Shown here piece after piece: positions 1 through 5,437 of a stretch of DNA of 5,437 nt. Both the position numbers and the translations under genes were made by a program. The number at the start of each line of letters is the position of its first letter. The first letter of the stretch is position 1. This DNA comes from Acidobacteriota bacterium (GTDB lineage: Bacteria > Acidobacteriota > Terriglobia > Terriglobales > Acidobacteriaceae): the NCBI GenBank assembly GCA_021798655.1, contig JAJZFE010000224.1, forward strand, positions 1 to 5,437. The letters are read 5' to 3'. The notes under the pieces are model-generated. The model did no database searches, was not told the origin of the DNA, and saw nothing but the letters and a program-made list of their open reading frames with translations.

Positions 1-278
1 CCTGGGACCACAGCTCACCCGACCTCCGCAAGGGGGCCGTCGAGGACCTGCGCGACTCCATCGCCGCCGATCCGAAGCTGCGGGTGCTCATCGTCCACGG
101 CTGGAACGATCTCTCCTGCCCGTTCATGGGCTCGGTGCTCACGCAGAACCAGCTGCCCGCCAAACTCGCTGGCCAGGTGCAGGTCCACGAGTTCCCCGGT
201 GGCCACATGTTCTACACCCGCGCCGCCAATGGCAACGGACTCCACCAGCTCGCAGAGACCCTGATCGCCGCTCATTAG
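1..278 (+). CDS. S10 family serine carboxypeptidase-like protein, C-terminal part (5' end outside window)
   Basis: The frame is open from position 3 (bases 1-2 finish an earlier codon) to a TAG at 276-278, giving 91 visible residues. They match the end of bacterial peptidase family S10 (alpha/beta-hydrolase fold): a DLR..IA.DPKLRVLIVHG strand, then HGWNDLSCPF, whose Asp (codon 108-110) is the expected catalytic acid, and PGGHMFY, whose His (codon 204-206) is the expected catalytic base. The nucleophile Ser lies upstream of the window and cannot be checked. Family members release C-terminal amino acids from peptides and are usually exported in bacteria; no signal peptide can be seen here. The gene converges on the galactanase gene, with 139 bp between the stops, so it is probably not in the same transcription unit. 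A plain alpha/beta hydrolase outside S10 is the alternative, but the GGHMFY ending favours S10. Confidence 0.88.
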   Translation, partial: WDHSSPDLRKGAVEDLRDSIAADPKLRVLIVHGWNDLSCPFMGSVLTQNQLPAKLAGQVQVHEFPGGHMFYTRAANGNGLHQLAETLIAAH

Positions 279-287
279 ATCCATCTT

Positions 288-322
288 CTTCGGATCGATC
301 CTCGCCGTCCTCTCGACCGAAG
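288..322. terminator. Imperfect stem-loop between convergent genes (possible bidirectional terminator)
   Basis: CTTCGG-A-TCGA at 288-298 can pair with TCGACCGAAG at 313-322: ten base pairs with one bulged A (294) and a 14-nt loop. It begins 10 nt after the stop of the S10 gene and lies 96 nt past the stop of the galactanase gene, where a shared terminator would be expected. No T-run follows on either strand, so it does not meet the intrinsic-terminator pattern. It may act only as an mRNA 3'-end stabiliser or be a chance pairing. The rest of the gap (279-417) shows nothing else convincing. Confidence 0.25.
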
Positions 323-417
323 CATGACAGTTCCATCGTCCTGCACAGCGGAGAGACCCCCGCATTTCGACCCCCATAACTTCCGCAGCGAAGCGAGCGA
401 ATCCGGCTGGACGGAGA

Positions 418-1497
418 CTACGGCCCGGGCGCGGGATCTGTCACGCGCAGCGCCGGCAGGGCGTTGTGCCGATCGTCGAACATGCCTCTTTTCGCGATTT
501 CACCTGCGGCCATCGGCTCCCACCAGAAGACACCTTTACCCAGTCCGCGCGGGGTCTGGAGCACGGCGCCGATGACGGAGGACAGGAACGCGGCTTGGCC
601 CTCCGGAGTTTGAGGAAATGGAGGCTTGCCTGTCTTGAAGAGTTCGCCCTCGCGCCAGTCGTAGGCCGTCTCCACCACGATAATCGGCTTCCCGTAACGC
701 GTCGCCATGAACGCCAGGTTGGCCTTGAGGTCCTTGAGGCTGCCCTGCCACCACGGGTAGTACGACTGTCCAATGATGTCGAAGGGCACGCGGTTCGCGG
801 TCAGGTTGTCGAAGAACCACTTCGTCGACTCCTCGTTGCCGCCTTGATCGATGTGCACCATGATGGCCGGCCTGCGTAGATCGCCCCTGCCCGCGTCGAC
901 GCCACGGATGCCCGCAGAGACGAGTTCAGCGAACTGCGGCCAACGTTCGGGCAGGTGTCCGTCGGGCCACAGCATCCCACTGGTGACCTCGTTGCCGATT
1001 TGCACCATGTCCGGCATGGTGCCCTGCTCCCGGAACGCCTCGATCGTGCTCCGCGTAAAGTTGTAGACCGCCTTTACGAGCTCATCGTGGGTCAGTTTGG
1101 ACCATGCAGCGGGCGTCTTCTGGTGCGCGGGATCGGCCCAGTCGTCCGAGTAGTGGAGGTCCAGCAGGAAGCCGAAGCCCAAAGCCCTCGCAGCCTTGGC
1201 CTCTGCCAGCGTGTAGGCGAGCGTGTTGGGCAAAGCCGTGGGCTCGTTCATCACGCGCAGGCGGACGCAGTTATAGCCGTGATGGCGGAGAATCTCGAGG
1301 CCGGGATGCGGTTGCCCCTCGTCCTCAAAGACGACGCCCTTGGCCTCCATCTCGCGCAAGAAGGAGACATCGGCGCCCACGATGAATCCGGCCGGTATCG
1401 GGGTGGAAGGCGGTAGCGGAGCGGTGGCGATCTGTTGACCATTCGCTGGCAGGGCGAGAGAGAACAGCAAGCCAATTCCAAGGATTTGCAGGCGCAT
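418..1497 (-). CDS. Secreted arabinogalactan endo-beta-1,4-galactanase, glycoside hydrolase family 53
   Basis: The protein has 359 residues from the chosen start, a normal size for a single-domain GH53 enzyme. GH53 enzymes cut internal beta-1,4-galactosidic bonds in galactan and type I arabinogalactan side chains of pectin. Residues 1 to about 20 (MRLQILGIGLLFSLALPANG) form a signal peptide, so it should act in the periplasm or outside the cell. GH53 landmarks appear in order: GADVSFL near 41-47, CVRLRV near 77-82, DLHYSDDWADP at 113-123, QIGNE with Glu170 as likely acid/base, VVETAYDW with Glu276 as likely nucleophile, and GVFWWEP at 322-328. No extra binding module or anchor is visible. An in-frame ATG lies 10 codons upstream (1527), directly after the regulator stop, but it lacks a Shine-Dalgarno and would add a charged stretch before the signal peptide. 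The 1497 ATG has AAGGAAGG 10 nt ahead and is preferred. It is the third gene of the sensor operon, 30 nt after the regulator. The family call is firm; the exact substrate is inferred from the family. Confidence 0.94.
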   Translation of the reverse strand: MRLQILGIGLLFSLALPANGQQIATAPLPPSTPIPAGFIVGADVSFLREMEAKGVVFEDEGQPHPGLEILRHHGYNCVRLRVMNEPTALPNTLAYTLAEAKAARALGFGFLLDLHYSDDWADPAHQKTPAAWSKLTHDELVKAVYNFTRSTIEAFREQGTMPDMVQIGNEVTSGMLWPDGHLPERWPQFAELVSAGIRGVDAGRGDLRRPAIMVHIDQGGNEESTKWFFDNLTANRVPFDIIGQSYYPWWQGSLKDLKANLAFMATRYGKPIIVVETAYDWREGELFKTGKPPFPQTPEGQAAFLSSVIGAVLQTPRGLGKGVFWWEPMAAGEIAKRGMFDDRHNALPALRVTDPAPGP

Positions 1498-1507
1498 CGA
1501 CTCGGGC

Positions 1508-1515
1508 CTTCCTTT
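1508..1515 (-). promoter_or_regulatory. Ribosome binding site deciding the galactanase start
   Basis: On the minus strand AAGGAAGG lies 10 nt before the ATG at 1497. It falls inside the extra codons that a start at 1527 would add, and nothing similar precedes 1527. This favours the shorter protein, which begins at its signal peptide. Confidence 0.65.
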
Positions 1516-1527
1516 CAGGCGTTTCAT

Positions 1528-2163
1528 TTACAGGTGCAGCAGGCCGCGCTGCAGGGCGGTCACAACGGCCTCGGTGCGGTCGCCCACGTCGAGGCGCTGG
1601 AGGATCGCCGAGACGCGGCACTTTACGGTGATCTCGGCCAATTCGAGCTCGGCGGCGATCTCGCGGTTGCTCTTTCCCTGGGCGATGCGGACCAGCACCT
1701 CGCGTTCGCGCGGGGAGAGGTCATTGCTGGGCGTGCGGTTCGCAAGAGCCTGCTTGACCACCTGTGGCAGGTAACGGCCTCCGGCATGGACGCGCTTGAT
1801 GGCGTCGGTGAGCAGGTCGTGAGGCAGGCCCTTGATGATGTAGCCGCGCGCCCCGGCCTGCAGCGCCTGGTGGATGTCTTCGTCGCCCTCATAGGTCGTA
1901 AGGACGATGATGCGTGCGTCTGGCGACGCGGCGCGGATAGCGCGGATGGCCTCTACCCCGCCGACATCGGGCAGGCGCAGGTCCATCAGGGTGACGTCGG
2001 GTTCGTGCTTGCGGTGCAGCTCGATGGCCTCCCGGCCGGTGGCCGCCTGGGCCGCGATCTCCATGTCCGGCAGCGTCTTGACCAGCGCGGCCAGTCCGAT
2101 CCGCACGATGGGGTGATCGTCGACGAGCAGGATGCGTATGGGCGCTGTGGCCGTCTTCGTCAT
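1528..2163 (-). CDS. NarL/FixJ (LuxR)-type DNA-binding response regulator
   Basis: This 211-residue protein is full length for the NarL/FixJ family. The receiver domain (about 9-125) has the acidic pair Asp15-Asp16 in ILLVDDHP, the phosphoacceptor Asp61 in LMDLRLPD, Thr89 (VLTT) and Lys111 (IIKG), so the phosphorylation site is complete. A linker leads to the LuxR-type helix-turn-helix (about 149-205): LSPREREVL, then IAQGKSNREIAAEL, then the recognition-helix region ITVKCRVSAILQRL. Positions 182-183 read Cys-Arg, where Thr-His or similar is more usual. It should bind DNA as a dimer once phosphorylated by the kinase encoded just upstream. Its ATG overlaps the kinase stop (ATGA) and is preceded by a good ribosome binding site, so the two are probably translationally coupled. 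Its stop is 30 nt before the galactanase start. Target genes cannot be read from the sequence; the palindrome at 5288-5307 is a candidate site. Confidence 0.96.
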   Translation of the reverse strand: MTKTATAPIRILLVDDHPIVRIGLAALVKTLPDMEIAAQAATGREAIELHRKHEPDVTLMDLRLPDVGGVEAIRAIRAASPDARIIVLTTYEGDEDIHQALQAGARGYIIKGLPHDLLTDAIKRVHAGGRYLPQVVKQALANRTPSNDLSPREREVLVRIAQGKSNREIAAELELAEITVKCRVSAILQRLDVGDRTEAVVTALQRGLLHL

Positions 2164-5100
2164 CGCGCCACCTCCCCGGCCGCGTCCCGCATGGGCGCGC
2201 GCGCCCGGTCGATTTGGAGAGCCGCGCGCGGTACGCGGATCGCGACGACGGTTCCGCGCCCTGCCGCGCTGCGTATCTCCACGTTGCCGCCCAGCCGCAG
2301 CACGCGCTCTTCGATCCCCTTGAGCCCGAAGTGGCCTTCGGGCGGCCGCTGCGTCGTCTCAAACCCGGAGCCGTCGTCCGCGACGGTCACGCAGAACTCG
2401 CCGCGACCGAACGAGGCGTTCACCTCGATCCGGGTCGGGGCGGCGTGGAGCAGCGCGTTGTAGATGGCCTCACGGCTGGCCATGCCGATCTCATGGACGG
2501 CGCCCTGGTCGAAGGCGTAGGCGTCGCCGGTGACGGTGTAGGCCACGTTCACGTTCGAGGAGCGGTTCAGGCGTTCGGTCAGCGTCACCAGCGTCTCCTG
2601 CAGGTCGGCGGAGGCGTGTCCGCGAAGGTTCCAGACGGCCTGCCTGGCCTCGTCGATGGAGGCTGCGAGCTGGGTGCGCGCATAGTCCAGCAGCTCCACC
2701 TCGGGCGAGGCGCTCGACGCCGCCTCCGCGCTCGCGGCCTCGAGCAGCAGCGACACGCCCATGCAGCCCTGGATCAGCGTGTCGTGCATCTCCCGTGCGA
2801 GCCGTGCGCGCTCGTCAAGGACGGCCTGGAACGCCAGCCTTACGCGCCGCAGTCGCTGGCGATGGAGCCACCACGTGACCAAGGCGAGAAGCGCCGCGCA
2901 GCCGCCCAGGAACCACCAGGTCACGAAGAAGTACTGCCGCTTCACGATGCGTTGGTCGCGCTCGGTGGCCGGGCCGCCGCCCTGAAACGCGCGCACGCGG
3001 AAGGTGTACCGGCCGGCGGGAAGGTTGGTATAGTCGGCCACGCGTCGGTTCGAGCCGAAGCGCCAGTCCGGATCGAAGCCTTCCAGCTTGTACTGGAACT
3101 GGACGGCGTCCTGCGGCCCGAGCAGGATCGACCCGTAGGAGAGCTCGAGGCTGCGATTCCCGGCGGGAAGAACGACGGGGGCCACCTGCGGCGACAACGT
3201 ATGTCCGTCGGCAACGACCTGGTCGAGGAAGACCTTTGGCACGGTCGCCACGTCGGCGTCCCTGGACAGGAACTCCACCGGCCCTTTGCTGCTTGGAAAC
3301 CAGATGTCCCCGTCCGGCGTCATCGTTCCGGCCGGCATGGTCCCGCCGTAGAGTGGCGTGAGCTCTCCACCGGTGGATACGGCAAAGAAGCGCCGCCCCA
3401 CCGACGCGTGCGGATCATGCGCCAGGCGTTCCAGGTCCGCGACGGAGACGACGGCGACTCCGTTGGCGCCGCTCATCCAGAGGTGCCCCCTGCGGTCGTC
3501 GACGATCTGGTAGACGCTGTTGCTGGGAAGGCCCTGCTCGGTGGTGAAGTGCGCGATCGCCTTTGACGCGCCGTCGAAGCGATAGAGGCCGTCGTCCCGC
3601 GTGCCTATCCACAACGCGCCGGATGCCGTCTGGTTCAGCGTCCAGACCTTCTCTCCGCTGAGCGCGCGGGTCGCCGCGTCCTCGATGAAGCGGTCGTGGG
3701 CCAGGTGGCTCAGCCCCCGGTCGGTGCCGATCCACAGGTCGCCGTCGCTGTCTTCGAGCATCGCGCGAACGCTGAAGTAGACCAGGCCGTCCTGCACGGT
3801 GAAGTTATGGATCGCTCCGTGCGACCAGCGGCTGACGCCCTCGTCGGTGGCGATCCAAAGGTCTCCGCTCCGCGACTGGACGATTCCGCGTATGAAGTTG
3901 TTGACCAACCCGTTGGCCGTGGTGAACTGTTCAGCGGCGTCACCCGGGCCGAGGTGGAAGACGCCGCACCCGTCCGTGCCGACCCAGAGCGTGCCGTCGT
4001 GGGCGCGGAAGACGTTGCGAACCCGCGCACCGTGAAGCGCCTTGAAGCGTGCCGCAGTGGCGGTGTTGCCGACCAGCCGCGTGAGCCGCGTGCCCGCGAC
4101 CCATATGGATCCGTCGTCGTCCGCCGAAAGCGTCTCAAAGTCCGAGTCCGAGGCCGAGGGCAGCGACACCAGCTCGACCGGCGACCGGCTGAACCGCACG
4201 AGCCCGGCCTGCGTGCCTATCCACAGGTTGCGTTCGGCGTCCTCGAAGAGGCTGAGCGTGGTCTTGCTGGGCAGTCGCAGGCCGTTGGGATTGTCCGCGC
4301 CCACCACCGCCAACCGCCCGGCGCGCAGGGTGTAGACGCCTTGGCCGATGGTGCCGATCCACAACGTTCCGTCGGCGGTCTCGCGCAGCGTCCGCACGGT
4401 GCCTTGAATCCCCGGAAACCGCTCGAATCGCCCGGTGCCGGGCCGCAGCCTCTGCAGGCCGGAGACCGTGCCGACCCATACCGTGCCGTCCCGCGTCTGC
4501 AAAATCGACTTGACGCGGGTCTCGCTGTACTCGCCCACCAGAGCGTGGACCGTCGCCTGGCCATCGCGCAGCGAGAGCAGCCTGGAGCCGCCGACCCACA
4601 CCGTGCCGTCCGTGGCCATCGCCGTGGCATGTACGGCCATGGCCGGAACGGTGGTCGTATTGTCGATGCGAAGGGCGCGACCGGCGGCGCCGCGCGGCAG
4701 CCGGAAGAGCCCGTTGTCGGTGCCGATCCAGATGCGGCCTTCGCGGTCCTCCAACTCGGTGCGGACGAACTCGTCGGTCAGCCCGTCCGACGCGCCGAAG
4801 TGGCGGAAGCCCTGTGCGTCCATGCGGACGAGCCCGCCGCCTTCCGTGCCAATCCACAGCGTGCCGTCGCGCGCCGTCATCAGGCTGAAGACGCTGCTCT
4901 CGCGGAAGGCGCCCGGGTTGCCGCGCTCGTAGGTGACGAAGTGCGAGCCGTCGAAGCGCAAAAGGCCGCCGGTAGTGCCGATCCAGAGGAAGCCGTCGGG
5001 CGTCTGTGCGACGGCCTGCACGGTCTCCTGCGGCAATCCGTCGCGCGTCTGCCATACGCGCTCCGTGTAGTTCTGCGCGGAGGCTTGTGACGGCTGCGGC

Positions 5101-5198
5101 AAGCCGGCATGGCCCTTTGCCCCCATGGCACAGCAGCCGATCCAGGCGGACGCCATCGCCAGCAGCCAAGCCGTTCGCTTCAAGTGGATGCTGAGCAC
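2160..5198 (-). CDS. Membrane sensor histidine kinase with double beta-propeller (Reg_prop) sensor, Y_Y_Y domain, HisKA_3 and HATPase_c
   Basis: The protein has 1012 residues from the chosen GTG. Residues 1-31 or so (charged start, then TAWLLAMASAWIG) resemble a signal peptide, so the sensor should be periplasmic. Fourteen blade motifs of the D-G-x-L-W-I-G-T type begin near residues 68, 111, 153, 197, 237, 276, 322, 362, 401, 444, 485, 526, 570 and 629, enough for two seven-bladed propellers. A Y_Y_Y domain follows at about 680-739 (QYKLEGFDPDW, LPAGRYTFRVRA), then one membrane span at about 756-778. The HisKA_3 region at 796-860 carries His805 in REMHDTLIQG. HATPase_c shows the N box with Asn914 (REAIYNALLHA), DDGSGF at 941-946 and GLKGIEERV near 958-966. 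No receiver or HTH domain is fused, so it is a classical kinase paired with the separate regulator. It should autophosphorylate on ligand binding and pass phosphate to that regulator; the linked galactanase suggests a galactan-derived ligand (inference). The frame stays open up to 5396, but 5199-5396 encodes an Arg-rich, non-family stretch containing a palindrome. The GTG at 5198 has GGGGAG 12 nt upstream. TTG 5183 or GTG 5255 remain possible starts. Confidence 0.94.
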   Translation of the reverse strand: MLSIHLKRTAWLLAMASAWIGCCAMGAKGHAGLPQPSQASAQNYTERVWQTRDGLPQETVQAVAQTPDGFLWIGTTGGLLRFDGSHFVTYERGNPGAFRESSVFSLMTARDGTLWIGTEGGGLVRMDAQGFRHFGASDGLTDEFVRTELEDREGRIWIGTDNGLFRLPRGAAGRALRIDNTTTVPAMAVHATAMATDGTVWVGGSRLLSLRDGQATVHALVGEYSETRVKSILQTRDGTVWVGTVSGLQRLRPGTGRFERFPGIQGTVRTLRETADGTLWIGTIGQGVYTLRAGRLAVVGADNPNGLRLPSKTTLSLFEDAERNLWIGTQAGLVRFSRSPVELVSLPSASDSDFETLSADDDGSIWVAGTRLTRLVGNTATAARFKALHGARVRNVFRAHDGTLWVGTDGCGVFHLGPGDAAEQFTTANGLVNNFIRGIVQSRSGDLWIATDEGVSRWSHGAIHNFTVQDGLVYFSVRAMLEDSDGDLWIGTDRGLSHLAHDRFIEDAATRALSGEKVWTLNQTASGALWIGTRDDGLYRFDGASKAIAHFTTEQGLPSNSVYQIVDDRRGHLWMSGANGVAVVSVADLERLAHDPHASVGRRFFAVSTGGELTPLYGGTMPAGTMTPDGDIWFPSSKGPVEFLSRDADVATVPKVFLDQVVADGHTLSPQVAPVVLPAGNRSLELSYGSILLGPQDAVQFQYKLEGFDPDWRFGSNRRVADYTNLPAGRYTFRVRAFQGGGPATERDQRIVKRQYFFVTWWFLGGCAALLALVTWWLHRQRLRRVRLAFQAVLDERARLAREMHDTLIQGCMGVSLLLEAASAEAASSASPEVELLDYARTQLAASIDEARQAVWNLRGHASADLQETLVTLTERLNRSSNVNVAYTVTGDAYAFDQGAVHEIGMASREAIYNALLHAAPTRIEVNASFGRGEFCVTVADDGSGFETTQRPPEGHFGLKGIEERVLRLGGNVEIRSAAGRGTVVAIRVPRAALQIDRARAPMRDAAGEVAR
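2171..2177 (-). promoter_or_regulatory. Ribosome binding site of the response regulator, inside the kinase 3' end
   Basis: GGGGAGG on the minus strand ends 7 nt before the regulator ATG at 2163. It sits in the last codons of the kinase gene. Together with the 4-nt stop/start overlap it indicates coupled translation of kinase and regulator. Confidence 0.7.
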
Positions 5199-5287
5199 CT
5201 GACGATTGTGCTCCCCGGACCCTGTGCGGCACAACCTGCGCCGCCATCTCGGCACGCGCACCCCCGCCTTCAAAACAAAATGGCCCC

Positions 5288-5307
5288 GAACATACTTTCG
5301 TATGTTC
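5288..5307. promoter_or_regulatory. Perfect 8-4-8 inverted repeat in the divergent promoter region, candidate operator
   Basis: GAACATAC and GTATGTTC are exact reverse complements separated by TTTC. The element is AT-rich within GC-rich DNA. It lies about 90 nt before the kinase GTG and 115 nt before the proposed divergent ATG, where a shared operator would be placed. At 20 bp it is the size of sites bound by dimeric LuxR/NarL-type regulators, so the operon's own regulator is a candidate binder. A LacI- or TetR-type factor elsewhere is equally possible. No T-run follows, so it is not a terminator. No good -35/-10 pair was found nearby on either strand, which would fit an activator-dependent promoter but is weak evidence. 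Confidence 0.5.
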
Positions 5308-5410
5308 CCTGGGATGTGTTTCGGCGCGTACCTTCGTCCACGCATGGAAAGAGGCATGATTGCGCGTTCCCACCGGAACTGCCTCCATCTGCACACGGAT
5401 ATTCAAGACC

Positions 5411-5417
5411 AAGGAAG
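5411..5417 (+). promoter_or_regulatory. Ribosome binding site of a divergent gene at the right edge
   Basis: AAGGAAG lies 5 nt before an ATG at 5423. It resembles the site used by the galactanase gene (AAGGAAGG). The spacing is within the functional range, and it is the main reason to propose a gene start here. Confidence 0.45.
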
Positions 5418-5422
5418 TCTGC

Positions 5423-5437
5423 ATGAAGCTGCACTGT
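5423..5437 (+). CDS. Start of a divergently transcribed gene, first five codons only
   Basis: An ATG preceded by AAGGAAG opens a frame reading MKLHC before the window ends. The basic second residue fits an exported protein, but five codons do not allow any assignment. The gene would run away from the kinase operon and share the 5199-5422 intergenic region with it. In loci of this type the divergent gene is often a transporter or outer-membrane receptor for the same substrate, but that is only an expectation. The ATG could also be a chance occurrence. Confidence 0.35.

Noticed and set aside
480..490. CATGCCTCTTT, also found on the minus strand near 5358-5348, as a possible shared site
   Set aside because: An 11-base match between two places in 5.4 kb is expected by chance, and the first copy lies inside the galactanase coding sequence.
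1435..2463. Plus-strand open frame (342 codons) across the regulator and its junctions
   Set aside because: It runs antisense to three well-supported minus-strand genes and has no family signature.
2214..3566. Long plus-strand open frame (450 codons) opposite the kinase gene
   Set aside because: It lies wholly antisense to the conserved kinase domains, its translation shows no recognisable family, and long antisense frames are expected in high-GC coding DNA.
3590..4990. Recurring GTGCCGATCCACA-like blocks on the plus strand, resembling a DNA repeat array
   Set aside because: They are the reverse complement of the W-I-G-T blade codons. Intervals vary and the sequences diverge, so this is protein-level repetition, not CRISPR or a satellite.
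3696..5090. Long plus-strand open frame (464 codons) opposite the propeller region
   Set aside because: It is a shadow of the blade repeats. Its repetitive ADP-rich translation mirrors the WIGT codons on the other strand, and there is no credible start signal.
5398..5403. GATATT as a possible -10 box for the divergent gene
   Set aside because: No acceptable -35 element lies about 17 nt upstream, and it is very close to the start codon.

Overview
The window looks like high-GC genomic DNA from a Gram-negative-type bacterium with an outer membrane and a plant-polymer-degrading lifestyle. Three things point to Acidobacteriota (Terriglobales type): a sensor kinase with a two-component-propeller sensor, a NarL-type partner ending in an ALQRGLLHL tail, and a nearby S10 serine carboxypeptidase. 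Xanthomonadales-type Gammaproteobacteria carry similar sets, so the phylum is an inference. No mobile element, tRNA, rRNA or CRISPR array was seen.

Layout. Positions 1-278 (+) hold the last 91 codons of an S10 serine carboxypeptidase-like hydrolase. Positions 279-417 are a short convergent intergenic gap with one imperfect stem-loop. Positions 418-5198 (-) look like a single operon read right to left. First comes a large membrane sensor histidine kinase: signal peptide, 14 propeller-blade repeats, Y_Y_Y domain, one membrane span, HisKA_3 and HATPase_c. Its stop overlaps the start of a NarL/LuxR-type response regulator by 4 nt (ATGA). About 30 nt after the regulator comes a secreted family GH53 endo-beta-1,4-galactanase. 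Positions 5199-5422 appear to be a divergent promoter region holding a perfect 8-4-8 inverted repeat. At 5423 (+) a strong ribosome binding site and ATG suggest the first five codons of a divergent gene that leaves the window.

How the genes may work together (inference): the galactanase would be exported and cut beta-1,4-galactan or type I arabinogalactan from pectin. The double propeller plus Y_Y_Y module would sense a periplasmic ligand, plausibly an oligosaccharide from that polymer. The kinase would phosphorylate Asp61 of the regulator. The 20-bp palindrome between the operon and the divergent gene is the best candidate operator in the window. Having the enzyme as the third gene of the sensor operon is the most suggestive clue to the ligand. 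All three complete proteins belong to known families; the specific circuit is what could be new.
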